Made by a program: the position numbers and the translations under genes
The notes under the pieces: generated by a model
What the model saw: the letters and a program-made list of their open reading frames with translations, nothing else
The model's database searches: none
Told to the model about the DNA's origin: nothing
Part shown: one piece after another, positions 21,960 through 33,222 of the stretch
Layout: each line of letters begins with the position of its first letter
Position numbering within the stretch: the stretch's first letter is position 1
Assembly: GCA_903813345.2 (NCBI GenBank)
Contig: CAIIXF020000003.1
Span: 24,135,248 to 24,195,247 of the forward strand
Direction of reading: 5' to 3'
From: Owenia fusiformis
Lineage: Eukaryota; Annelida; Polychaeta; Sabellida; Oweniidae
Length of the DNA: 60,000 nucleotides

Positions 21960-24900
21960 GTATGTATATTTAAAATATTTGCCTCCTCGGAGGAAGAAGA
22001 ATGATACGTGGCACAGCTGTTTCTTATTGTTCTTCAAAATTGTGTAATGGACCACTTTTGTTCTGCTAAAATAACTTACAATAAGTGCTTTGTACAATTT
22101 GTTAATTGTTCTGGATACTGAGATTGTGTTTGCACAGATCATTTTTTGGTGATTTCCAAATCGGGTAGAATATTCATTTTGGGGTCAACTTCCAACTTGT
22201 TGATCACGATCTGGTCTTCAGATGTGGTTTTAAGCCTATATAGTTGGTGTGTCCTTAATGTATTGATTGCCATGATTGCGTTAAATGTCTTGTCTCAAAC
22301 TAGTTCAACGTCGTTAAACTCAATAACGGCGTTATTTATTATTAAGAATTTTCTTGGGGCCATTATTGAGTTTAACCTCTTTACTATTCTTTCCATTGAT
22401 GCAAGTTTTGGATCCACCGAAACCATTTTTCCGCGATAACATGCAACTGATACTTGACAACAATATAAAAACACATAACATCAAGCGATTCAACACAATA
22501 TTATTGTATTAAATGGTCATTTATACAAGTAAAATGAGGTTAAACTTACCAATCTCTAAAATGACATTTCCGCATGTCCTTCATTGTGTCTGTTCGTCCT
22601 GGGTTAAAATTTAAACTATTGAAACGAAATTGTTGTCAAATAGATTGATAATTATCACGCGATTACTCGGGATAAAATAGCCATTTTTGAGGATAGCAGG
22701 TATCTTTGATTGATTTATATAGCGCTTGTATACACACAAAATCGTTATTAATTGCAAACCTACTGTTCGTTGATGCAGTGTCGCAATGACGGTTAATTCC
22801 TGATACGATTTGCAATTTCGATGTTACCGGAGCTGACCGATATTTTCGTAAAATTCCAAACCTGTCTCCAATATTTTCGTAATTATGCATCAATATGGTC
22901 TAAGGGGGGTACGGGATGGTGTGTATGTATTTATAAGGTATGTATGCATGCTTGAATCACATTCTTTATGTAATATTACCATGTTACCGGAGTTTATTTA
23001 GTTCCGCATGTCGAAACCTGCTGAACGATTAAATGATCGCAACAAGGGCAAAATCATCATAGAAGTTAGACCTAGCCGGCCATAAGACATGTCAGATAAG
23101 AAACGAGGCCCAGGCTAGGTCTAATGTTGTTGGACTAGTCTCAAACTACTCGGATACTACTTGTCTTGAAAAAATGAACTTTTTTTTGTTGTTGACGATC
23201 AAAGCTCAGCATATTTCTGATCAAAAATATTTGTCCAATGATGTTACTAAGGCATTTGGACTGATGTATTGGTAGCTAGCTTTTGCATAAGTGTTCAGCT
23301 TTGTGATGGATTCCAGCGTTTTGCTGTTATTCTTCATATCGTTGCTCACAGTGATAGCTTGCTCTGAGAACTGATTCCAACTTCATATCTGAGGACTATC
23401 ATTGAAAAAGTGAAAAATGGTGCTTTTAGCTCATCTCATGAAAACTGATCAGTTGTTTTTTTTTGATACATTTTGTTGATCCATATGTTTAAAAGTCAGT
23501 TGGCAAAATACATGTGAATGTGAAGTATCAATGAGGGCATTTCAATAAGGATTGAAAAGGGCATTTGTGTTTTGTGGTGCCATGTATTTCTTTTCAACAA
23601 TAGGCTAGAGAATAATCAAAGTGATGAAGATAATAGGACCTGTATGTATTTTGCCATATTTTCTAACATCTTCAATGTCTCTAAAATCTACAGATACATC
23701 CATTCATAATTTTTTTTTATGTCAGGTGCCAGTATGGTTGCCTATGCCCAAGAGGAAGATATCTTAGAAGGAGAGGAAGAAGAGGAGGGTGTGGTAGAAG
23801 ATGATGATGAGGGAACTGTTGATGATGGTGAAGATGGAGAAACAGCGCCAACAGAAACAGAAGGAGAGGTATAGTATACAGCTCAGCAATATCTAAAAAT
23901 AACACATAACATTTTTAGATTTGGCATGCTTTTGAAATTGATTAAAATTGCAGACATGGCATGCAAAATAAAATGAGACATTCATTTAATTAAGATTCAA
24001 TGTGAACAACCAGGGGTTTCATTAGCAGCACTCAACAGGCAAATTTCACTGGTTGTTTTCACAAAATTGCCTGTTGTTTTTAGGGACTTCAACTTTCCAA
24101 TGTTAAATTCAGATTTCTATTAATTCTGCCTGTTGTTTTCTTTTATTTAGCCTGTTGTGAGAAATTCTAGTGAAACCCCTGACAACAAACTCTGATATGA
24201 CCAGGGTATTTTCATAAAGTTTTCTCCAAGATTTATTTATGGTCAATGTTTCAAGTGAAGTTGATTATTTCAGGAAGAAGAGGAAGAAGTCCCAAGCTTG
24301 AAGGCATCATCTGATGCTGAGACAATGATCCTCTTCACCAAACCAACTGGAACAACAGGTACGGGAATATTAACCAATATCTTAACGTCTTTGTTATAAT
24401 TTCCAAGCACACCATTTTGAAATAATTCTCTTTGTGAACAAGAATCGATGCATGAACAAATTAATTTGCCGTATTGATGATGTTTGTAGACAGGACTATC
24501 AGAGAAGATGATTTTTTACAATTCACTAGTAAGTACAGTGACTGTTGCGATGTGGGCAATTACATATTTGTGGTGGTGGCCTAGGATCAGATCATAAATG
24601 TGAACATTATAAATGTAATTGTCTTATCAGAGAGCTTTAAGGTAGCCTAATTCTCTTGGTTGGAGAAATTGATATCTTGAAGGGAAGGCAGATTGCAGAG
24701 GCTTGATGTAAAACTACATTTTTAGAACACAAAACATGTTCCGGGAACATGGATAATTTACTGGTACATGTGTCTTTGTATTGTTCACTATTGTAGCATG
24801 TTGTATCATTGCGATTAAATTGTCCATGTGTTAGATTGACCTGAAGGCGACGAGCCTTGTATGACAATTTACAAATTAATGAGTTCCAATTATGACAGAA

Positions 24901-27900
24901 CATAGGGGCAATTTTTATTAATCACTATTTGATTATACTTTTCAATTCTTCAATCATTTATTTGATAAGTAGGCCTTATGAATTCAAAAGGTTAATGTGA
25001 AAATGAATCTCAGTGCGAACTTGTAAATTTTCGATTGTACTACTCAACAATACTTTAATGTTGTTGCATGTTGCAAAATGTGGGTGTTTGAAATATGGGA
25101 ATGTTAGGTAAAAGTTAATTGTCATCAATATTGAGTATATGTACATGTATATGACTAGATTAATTGAGATTCAATTACAAATATGCTAGGATTTTTGAAA
25201 GATAACTGAAAATGACTAATTTTGAGGTGTGAGTAGTTTCATGATTTTATATATACAACAACCAAAATATTTGCTCTATACATTAATGATCTTTGAAATT
25301 GTTGTTAAAGAAAGTGGGTTCTTAATAAATTCAAAAACTTCAAAGTAAACTGATTTTGAAACTTTTTGTCCGATGATGTTACTAAGGCATTTGGACTGAT
25401 GTATTGGTTGCAGTCTCTCACATTCAGTGTTCCACTAGGTGTAGGATGGTGACGTTTTGTTGCTCTTCTATATTGAACTGGGCACAGTGATAGTAGCTCC
25501 AATTACTGATTCAAACATCATATCTGAGGACAACATTTAATACTCATGAAACAATTTCAGTTACCGTTGTGAAATACCTCATGGGAAGCTCTTGTTTAAA
25601 ACTGCGCTCTTAAAATGTTAGGCTCCATAGAAGTGTTTTTGATTGGCAGATATCAAGGAGTCATTTTGACCTTGCCCCATAACATTTAGCTCAATTTTCA
25701 CTTTTAAAGTAAATTCTCATTTAATGTACTATTGTAGAGTTCCCAGCTGGTGGCCTGATTCGTTTCCTAGTAGGATTTGCCAACAAGGGAGAACAAGACT
25801 TCATTGTAGAGTCCCTAGATGCCTCCTTCAGATACCCACAGGACTACAGCTTCTTCATCCAAAATGTAAGTTTATATTGAATGTAGTCTTGCCCAAGACT
25901 TGGGCAAGCCTATGTTGAATGTTTTATCATAGGATAGGTTTGATTTGTTCAGTGATAATATCATTGATTACAGTTGATTTATGTGGTTTTTATCACACTT
26001 GTTCAAAGTGCCATATTGTCTTCATCTTGGTTGCCACTCATCTGTTCAACTTGGAATTTTTACAGATGTAACAGCAGACTCGTTTCAACATCAAGGTTTT
26101 GGTTTTGCTGCATAAAAAAGTAGCATAAATTACTTGGCAGCCATTCTGAATTTATTTTTCAATAAATAAAAAAGTGTGATATGTGTCATGTTTCTTGTTT
26201 GACTTGCAAAAGTAGACTGTTCTCTCAGTACCACATTTACCATTGCAAGCTACCAGCAGAGTGGGTGTCTTATATACACCTAATCTTCCTAGATGTCTTG
26301 CTATAAAAACTGAGATTGTTTGAGGCGTGGCAAACTCTGTGTTGTCCCGTCATAGATTTCTCAAACATGATGTATGCAGTATTGCGTAGCTTGAGGCTCA
26401 ATGGCTGTAGACATTCTGATATTCATAGCATCACCTGAAACATCTCAGGGCTGAGAAGATATGAGATGTTGTGGTTTATCATGATGGGCTGGAGGTCAAA
26501 GTCAAAACATGCTCATTGCTCAACTAAGATAAGAGGAGGGAAAACCCCATGATTCAATTGATGACATACGATTTCCTCCTTCGCGCACCTCCTTTACGTA
26601 TATTTGTTTACCCTCCATCTTGGTTTTCACTGTTTTCAAATTGACCTAGTTTTAAACCAATCAACGATCCACTCGCTAAACCCATCAGCGATGATGTCAT
26701 CTCAATTAGGGGTCAAACGGTTAACCGCGGTACGCAGTTACCGCGGTTAATGATGCTAGGACGGTATTTTCGGTTCATAAATATGAGATTCGGTTCATCC
26801 ACGGTTCGAGGAAAAATTGAAAAATGAAATTTTTTAGACTTCAATATTCTCTCTTTCGTTCGACATGAACTTATTCTTCATGTATATATTCCTTAAAAAC
26901 ATGTTTATAGCAATAGAGAACATTCAATTCTTACCTTAGATATGAAACAGATCGCTCACAAATCGATAGACAGGTGATTGTTTACATTTTTGTGACATAT
27001 AAATAGACTGGAAGTTGGTCTCGCCAGATTACGCTATTCATAGTACAATTAATTTTGCTTCGTGGAGGTGTTTTGTCTGTTATAATGAGTTAGTTTTTAA
27101 TCAATATTATTTAAAAAATACTGCAATTACAGAAATTATAACATTACTAATGTCTTTGTTAAAAACTTGAAACATATTTGTGTTTAAATCTCCCGCACAA
27201 TCGCAGCGCCATCTGTGCTGATTCAGCTGCTTTGACAGACTACAAGAATTGCGAGATTAAATCTCAATTATTGAAATACAAAAGCAACGTTTGGAATTTT
27301 TGGGGTTTTCCTATCATAAATGGGAAACCAGAGGACAGTGTATCAATATGCAGAATCTGTAGGGAGGTCATGAAGTAAATTTTTTCCTCAAGTTACTGCT
27401 CATAGGTCCGGGAAAATGTATAATAAAGATGAGTTGAATACACCAAAAAGAGATCTCTTTACTTGGTGTATTCGACTTGATCTTTTTATGCATTTTCCCT
27501 GGGCTATGTAGATCTCAGCTCTTATCTGACAAAAGTCTTATCAAGGACAGAAAAATCTAAAGTTTAAAGTGGGCCACTAGGCCAATAAACTTTGCTTTGT
27601 CAAGTCAATTTAATAAAAAGGATAGTGGGACCAGAAAGTGACCAACTTGGGCAAGGCTAGAAAGAAAGCTAAAACCTGTTTTTTATGAGCTGTCTTTACA
27701 ATTTTATAAGGAAATATTACCAATTTACGAGACCCGCGAGAACCGTGAAAGAACCAAACCGTGAACCTAAAAACCGTGACCGAACCGTTGGAATTTTGAA
27801 CCGTTTGACCCCTAATCTCAATACAGATTTACATTATAAGCGTATGTCATCTTTGAACCCTGGGGTTTCTCCCCCTCTTAACTAAGATGGGGTGTTAATC

Positions 27901-30900
27901 ATTTATATTTTCTTCATTGCAGTTCACAGCCTACAAGTTTGAGAAGACAGTTGAGCCCAAGAGACAGGCCACCTTTGAGTATGGATTCACCCCAAGTGAG
28001 ACTTTCAATGCTAGACCATTTGGACTTGTTATCAACCTGAACTACAGAGATGCTGTAAGTCTATTACCTCAAACCCAAGATTTTTTCTCGAATGGGTTCC
28101 CATGGTTTTTGTCAACCAGTAATTCACTTCAATATATCTGATCTGATCAGAAAAAATTAAGATACTTGCCTCATTATTGAATAAAAATCCTCCTCTTATC
28201 AGAGAATGCTCTGGTCTGTAGCTTACAACAGTCCTGATGAATAGTCCCAGTCATAATTGCGAGGATTGATTTTTTTGTATGGGTTCATATCTTTAGCCCT
28301 TTGAGTAATTCAATTGAGAACATTTATCTTCATGCAGGGATCTCACTAGAATGAACAACCTGTGAATTTCTCACAACAGGCTGAATAAGTGAAGACAACA
28401 GACAAAATTAATGGAAATCATATATATCATGGAAAAGTTGAAAAGTCCCTCAAAACAACAGGCGATTTTGTGGAAATCACCTGTTGCTAATAAAACCCCT
28501 GCCATGTGAATAGTTGCAAGCTACCAGCAGAGTGGGTGTCTTATATATGCCTAATCTTCCTAGATGTCTTGCTATGTAAACTGAGATTGTTTGAGGCTTG
28601 GCAAATTCTGTGTTGTCCTGTCATAGATTTCTCAAATAATTAAATAACTATTAAACAATATGATCCGATCTGACATAGTTTTTTTTTTGTCAATTAAAGC
28701 ATGTTTTTGAAGTGAATTCATGTAGTTTTCTTCATTCGTTTTTCAAAACTAAAGACATGGCAAGATGGTTTTCATGGACTTCTGGCTGAATTTTTCATGA
28801 TTTTGTCAACTAGTTTTCTCGGCAACTTACATCACAATTTGTTAAAAAGTTCAAGAACTTTGCGTTTAGTTGATTTATGTTACTGTCTTTCAGGAGGGCA
28901 ATTACTTCCAAGATGCTGTCTTCAATGAGACAATCCAGATCACAGAACCTGATGAGGGACTTGATGGGGAAACGTAAGTCAGCATGATATGTTTAAAAGG
29001 GGTATATGAGGGTTCAAGATTGGAATCTTGCACAAGCGGTATTTCCAAATGTAGGATCTCAAAAACTATTTATGATATTTTTTTCAAATTGTGAAGTTAT
29101 CATTTTCTATGTAGAAATGTGTAAAGTGTGTACAGTATTCTGTTATCTCATTAAAATCTCTCATCTGAATGGTTGATTATACAACACAAAAAAATATATT
29201 GAATAAGCCAAAAGAAACTCTCTGTGTAAATCTTTCCGTAAATCATACTTTACACGGGTGTTAAAACACGAATATACCATGAGGACATGCTTTGAGGATC
29301 CGCGTTGTTTGAACCTACCGGCAAGCACAATTATACATTAAAGAGAGAATCAGAGATAGCGAGCAGGCTAAACAAAAAATTGTTCCAATTTTAAAATATT
29401 TTTGGCTCATGTCATTCCTTGTCATGTCTATTTTCTAAAAATCACAAAAGTTCATACTTTATTCCAGGAAAACTAAAGATTTTTACAATAATACATTATT
29501 TTTCTATAAGAATGGTTACCATTCTTATTATTTGGGAGAATTTAAACATTTTTCACCTACTTTTACACTTTCAATCATTTATAACTTCACCAATTTATTA
29601 CATATTGTGAATCTTTTTGGAGATATTGTATTTGATATTGTAAGGAATAGATTGGTCGGTCAATTAGACAAGCTGCTTGTAATTTTGTCACCTCCTATAG
29701 ATCTGATTCTGCCTTTAAGACCCGTTACACAGTCATGATACCGCCGAGCAAGCTCATTGCATCATCGGGTCTGCTTTACCCCCATGCTTTATACATTGTT
29801 TCATGTGTGACCAATGCAAGCCACTGAGGTATGTGCTCTTCTATAGCACTGTACTTCCAACTACTTGCTACATTGACATTTGCCTGGTCTGATGAACACC
29901 TGTTTATCTGTGACTGGTGCTTGACCATACTAACTGTGGCGAATTACAAAACCTGTCCATAATCTGCAAAAACCTCATAAAGATAACCCCATTCAACGCA
30001 GTTGTTTAACAGTAGAGAATTCCAAATTGAAAACTATTGTATGAATCTTTGCAGCATATGGGTGGACAATCATGTCACTTTGAAATCCAAGTTTATGTCC
30101 AGTATAAGTTTTTGAAATGAGATTTTGAATTTATATGTTGTTTTATCTTTTCAGCTTCTTCTTGTACGTCCTATTGGCAGCTATAGCTGTGCTCCTATTG
30201 GTTGGAGCTCAACAACTGGTCGCAACTCTTAGCGTAAGTGAAATTTCTGTACTCAAAGTTGAAATAAAAACATTGTGAATTACTATTCATTTATTTCAGA
30301 TCAAAAGTTATTATACTTTAGTTGAATAAAGAGACAACTACATTAAGGTGCAAGTCTAACCAGCAAAATCATAGAATCTCCGTCTTTATTTTTCCTTAAT
30401 TGATATGTTTTTGTTGAATAATTTAGATGCAAGTCTAACCAGCAAATGACAGGTTTTCCATCCTGATCATTTTCCAGATTACTTGCTATAGAAATTGAGA
30501 TTTGAGAACTGTCTATGCCAATATTATGACATGGTCAGGGTTAAATTTTCATACAAATGTTCTAAAAGTAAAGAACATTATTAATCATAAAGTATGTTAG
30601 GTATCCCACCGAACAAAGTTTGTGGGGATATCGAAGGATGTATCGTCTGTCTGTTCATTTGGGCAAAAATAGAATATCGGTTGATGGGAGTTTGTTCAAG
30701 TTTGATTGGTTTATGTCTTATCAGTGCAGGACATCTGCTCGTGATGGCCTCCATTTTTCTCAAAGTAATCTTTGATCACTCATATACCAGTTGATGGATT
30801 TGGTTTTGCATATGCTGATATCTAAGAGACATGTTCATTTTTACGATTTGCAGTTTTTACTTCTTACGAAAAAGACCATCGTCCCGCTATATATATAGCA

Positions 30901-33222
30901 AAATAAAGTTCCAACATTTTACATGTTTTTAGAAATAGCAAACCTTTGATATTTTTCACAAACAAAGTTGTGCAATATCTCACTTGTGACATATGCATAA
31001 TAATTTTAATACAATTACCATTCCAGTGATCTCCCCATGATTTTTTCAACCTGATTTTTGTCTTTACAATTATTAAATAAATCATTGCTCATATATTGCG
31101 CCTTAAATCTTTGACTTTCCGTCTTCAGTTTTTTCCTTAATTGATGTGGATTTGTTGAATAATATAGATGCAAGTCTAACCAGCAAATGACAGGTTTTCC
31201 ATCCTGATCATTTTCCAGATTACTTGCTATAGAAATTGAGATTTGAGAACTGTCTATGCCAATATTATGACATGGTCAGGGTTAAATTTTCATATAAATG
31301 TTCTAAAAGTAGGGAACATTATTAATCATAAAGTATGTTAGTTATCCCACCGAACAAAGTTTGTGGGGATATAGAGGGATATGTATTGTCTGTCCATTCA
31401 TTTGTCTGTGCAAAAATCAAATACCAGTTGATGGAGTTCGTTCAAATTTGATAGGCTTATGCCTTATCGGTGTAGGGGGTTTCTCGAGATGGCCTCCATT
31501 TTTTGTCACTCATATACCAGTTGATGTATTTGGTTCATTTTGCATATGCTGATATCTAAGAGACATGTTCATTTTGTGATTTGCAGTTTCACTTCCTATG
31601 AAAAGGGAGACCATCTTCCCGCTATATATCAATATAAAGTTCCAACATTTTACATGTCTTTAGAAAACAAAGTTTGTGCAATGTCTCACTTGTGACATAC
31701 ACATAATAATTTTAATACAATTACCATTTTTAAACCAAGAACTGTATGATTGTTTTTTAGTAAGTTCCTGTTAAATGTTTGCTATTGATGTAGACGCACC
31801 TAACATCATAGATGTAAGAGTGCTGCTGTTTTAAAAGCATATGTCTAAATAAGAAAAATAAAAAATAAAAATAAATTCCAGTGATCTCCCTGTTTTTTCA
31901 ACCTGGTGCTAATTTCTTTTGCTTTGAAAAAATCACTTCACGATTTTTGCCTTTACTATTATTAAATAAATCATTGCTCATATATTGCGCCATAAATCTT
32001 TGACTTTCCGCCTTCAGTTTTTTCCTTAATTGATATGGATTTGTTGAATAATATAGATGCAAGTCTAACCAGCAAATGACAGGTTTTCCATCCTGATCAT
32101 TTTCCAGATTACTTGCTATAGAAATTGAGATTTGAGAACTGTCTATGCCAATATTATGACATGGTCAGGGTTAAATTTCCATACAAACGTTCTGAAGTTT
32201 TCTATTATTTGGTTTGTTAAAAGCAGGATTGTCACATTTATTTATTTTTTCAATTTTTAAGTTGAAATGCTGGAGTTGTGTTAGAAGTAGTATTTTGAGT
32301 GCTTTTGAATAATATTTTGGAGATTCATTCAGAGCGAATCATTTTTTTAGAGTAAAAAAGAGCAAAACAACCAAAAGTGATAACCTCTTCTAGATACTTG
32401 AAATGTTTCTTATCATTCCATACTGTAATATTAATTATCTACTGTATGTTTTGCAGAAGAAGACCAGAGGATCTAAGCCTAAGGCTGCCCCAGTAGAGAT
32501 GGGAACACAGAACAACTCTGACGTAGACTATGATTGGATCCCCAAGGAGAACCTTGTCAGTAAGTAGCATATTGAATTCTGGTATGCCAGAGCCCCTCTT
32601 ATCTGCCATTTGCTAAGGAAGGACACAGACAAAGGGGCGCCTATTGCGATGAGCATATTGAATTTTTTGAGGCTTGGTATAAAGTTCTATTGCCCCTGCG
32701 TTTGTCATTCGCACCTTTGTTATATTAATGTTGTTTCTCCTGAATGTTAAAGCAGGTCTAACCAGCAAGTTGGCTCCCCATCTTGATGTAATTCAAGATT
32801 ACAGTACTTGTTTAAGAAATTGAAATTTGAGAACTACCAAGTCAAGAGCTTGACATTGTCAGGATTGAATTTTTTAAAAGATCGATCCATGTTTTAATAT
32901 ATAATGAATTATCTGAGTTTTGTAGTGAACAAATCTAATGTAAATTCTAAATGATTTTGTAAACCTTCTTGCTTGAGGTTGGTCACTTTTGAGTGGGGAG
33001 AGTGAATTGAATGGGAAATTTGGCTCTCAAGAGTGGTTCCAGATTAAATTGAATCAGCTCATTTTGGACTCATATTTGATCTAATAAAACAGTTTGACCC
33101 CACAATTTTATGGTTAAGGTCCAATATTAAATTTATATTTGAATATTTCAGAGCACTCTCCTAGAGCCCAGACATCACCAAGGTCTCGACGCACAAAGCG
33201 TCAAAGTGGGCAAGATGAATGA
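21884..33222 (+). CDS. SSR1: Translocon-associated protein subunit alpha (TRAP-alpha), nine exons
   Basis: The join is 21884-21959, 23726-23868, 24274-24358, 25738-25865, 27923-28054, 28894-28973, 30155-30233, 32457-32559 and 33152-33222, giving 298 residues. All introns are GT..AG and phases match throughout. Order along the protein: signal peptide (1 to about 33, cleavage likely after A-Y-A), strongly acidic stretch (about 35-80, many E and D), conserved lumenal domain (about 85-210, including [13 protein letters not shown] and the glycosylation site N199-E-T), one transmembrane helix (about 216-240), and a basic cytosolic tail ending SGQDE. This is the layout and about the length of animal TRAP-alpha (human 286 aa). 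The family forms part of the ER-membrane TRAP complex beside Sec61 and helps translocation of some secretory proteins; its acidic part is reported to bind calcium. Introns carry many insertions, but none breaks an exon. Confidence 0.96.
23225..23400 (+). repeat. Dispersed repeat in SSR1 intron 1 (copy 1)
   Basis: Shares gatgttactaaggcatttgg, actgatgtattgg and atctgaggac in order with 25365-25540 in intron 3. The rest of intron 1 (21960-23725) shows a possible minus-strand open piece at 22140-22438 with one internal stop, and nothing else. Confidence 0.65.
23726..23868 (+). CDS. SSR1: SSR1 exon 2 (signal cleavage, acidic region)
   Basis: Acceptor tatgtcag, donor gtatag. Residues 26-73: end of the signal peptide (VAYA) and a run dominated by E and D. 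The reverse strand of this purine-rich exon is open but not a gene. Confidence 0.93.
24011..24181. mobile_element. 171-bp MITE, caggggtttca family (copy A)
   Basis: Inverted ends caggggtttcattag and ctagtgaaacccctg, bordered by acaac on both sides (5-bp duplication). The interior repeats cctgttgtttt words. It lies in SSR1 intron 2. Confidence 0.75.
24274..24358 (+). CDS. SSR1: SSR1 exon 3 (end of acidic region)
   Basis: Acceptor ttatttcag, donor gtacgg. Residues 74-101, [12 protein letters not shown] then [11 protein letters not shown]. Confidence 0.93.
25365..25540 (+). repeat. Dispersed repeat in SSR1 intron 3 (copy 2)
   Basis: Second copy of the repeat at 23225-23400, same orientation, moderately diverged. 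The remaining part of intron 3 (24359-25737) shows nothing else. Confidence 0.65.
25738..25865 (+). CDS. SSR1: SSR1 exon 4 (lumenal domain)
   Basis: Acceptor ctattgtag, donor gtaagt. Residues 102-144, the most conserved part of the family: [17 protein letters not shown] and [12 protein letters not shown]. Confidence 0.95.
26235..26365 (+). repeat. Dispersed repeat in SSR1 intron 4
   Basis: gcaagctaccagcagagtgg, gtcttatata and cctagatgtcttgct recur at 28510-28635 in intron 5. The gcaa-tctaaccagcaa and gaaattgagatttgag words of intron 7 belong to the same family. Confidence 0.65.
27178..27378 (+). pseudogene. BED zinc finger remnant of a hAT transposase
   Basis: A 66-codon frame. Its second half, [19 protein letters not shown] then CRICREVMK, matches the start of a BED finger: conserved W and F pair, then C-x-x-C. 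The histidine half of the finger and the whole catalytic RNase H-like domain are missing; the frame ends right after the C-x-x-C. It lies inside the hAT element, in the expected place near a transposase N-terminus. Confidence 0.65.
27405..27504. mobile_element. 100-bp hairpin MITE nested in the hAT element
   Basis: Almost the entire 100 bases form one palindrome centred on agatct at 27450-27455, with ends ggtccgggaaaatg and cattttccctgggc, bordered by TA (27403-27404, 27505-27506). It would be the third level of nesting at this site. Confidence 0.6.
27923..28054 (+). CDS. SSR1: SSR1 exon 5 (lumenal domain)
   Basis: Acceptor cttcattgcag, donor gtaagt. Exactly 44 codons, residues 145-188: [20 protein letters not shown] and [14 protein letters not shown]. 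Confidence 0.95.
28335..28501. mobile_element. 167-bp MITE, caggggtttca family (copy B, inverted)
   Basis: Ends cagggatctcactag and gctaataaaacccctg. The interior is the reverse complement of 24011-24181 with scattered changes. It lies in SSR1 intron 5. No clean target duplication. Confidence 0.7.
28510..28635 (+). repeat. Dispersed repeat in SSR1 intron 5
   Basis: Near-identical to 26235-26365 in intron 4. It starts directly behind the MITE at 28335-28501. The rest of introns 5 and 6 (28636-28893, 28974-30154) shows nothing further. Confidence 0.65.
28894..28973 (+). CDS. SSR1: SSR1 exon 6 (glycosylation site)
   Basis: Acceptor gtctttcag, donor gtaagt. Residues 189-214: [12 protein letters not shown], where N199-E-T aligns with a glycosylated site of vertebrate TRAP-alpha. 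Confidence 0.95.
30155..30233 (+). CDS. SSR1: SSR1 exon 7 (transmembrane helix)
   Basis: Acceptor tatcttttcag, donor gtaagt. Residues 215-241: [20 protein letters not shown], the single membrane span. Confidence 0.95.
30340..32195 (+). repeat. Three-copy tandem repeat (0.74-0.89 kb) filling SSR1 intron 7
   Basis: The block containing tttttccttaattgat, gatgcaagtctaaccagc, ttttccatcctgatca and ctatgccaatattatgac occurs at about 30345, 31095 and 31990; the last copy is cut short. The first two copies continue with a second part (cccaccgaacaaagtttgtg, ctgtctgttcattt, catataccagttgatg, catatgctgatatc). A fragment related to that second part appears at 59800-59890. Confidence 0.8.
32457..32559 (+). 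CDS. SSR1: SSR1 exon 8 (cytosolic tail)
   Basis: Acceptor atgttttgcag, donor gtaagt. Residues 242-275, basic then [11 protein letters not shown], a conserved family motif. Confidence 0.95.
33152..33222 (+). CDS. SSR1: SSR1 exon 9 (C-terminus and stop)
   Basis: Acceptor gaatatttcag. Residues 276-298, [15 protein letters not shown], stop TGA at 33220-33222. Confidence 0.95.

Larger units (their letters stand above)
26707..27814 (+). mobile_element. 1.1-kb hAT-type element with 8-bp target duplication
   Basis: Ends taggggtcaaacggtt and aaccgtttgacccct(a) are inverted repeats. The direct repeat atctcaat lies immediately outside at 26699-26706 and 27815-27822. An exact 8-bp duplication and the TAGGG... 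end are hAT hallmarks. The interior keeps a BED-type zinc finger piece (27178-27378), so it is an internally deleted copy of a transposase-bearing element rather than a pure MITE. It sits in SSR1 intron 4. Confidence 0.9.
26525..27886. mobile_element. MITE (ataagagggggaa family) split by a hAT element
   Basis: Left end taagataagaggaggg with aaccccatgattc at 26525 and right end gaaccctggggtttctcc then ctcttaactaag at 27886 are inverted repeats. Removal of the hAT at 26707-27814 would leave about 250 bp. A compact copy at 36099-36296 has the same ends. Confidence 0.7.

Noticed and set aside
22140-22600. Minus-strand open pieces in SSR1 intron 1, including an ATG with a GTAAGT donor at 22551-22557
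   Set aside because: The longer piece has an internal stop, the possible splicing gives a short peptide without domain, and the opposite strand is equally open (97 codons). Not enough to call a gene.
23717-23905. 62-codon minus-strand frame rich in L, H and P
   Set aside because: It is the complement of the acidic SSR1 exon 2.
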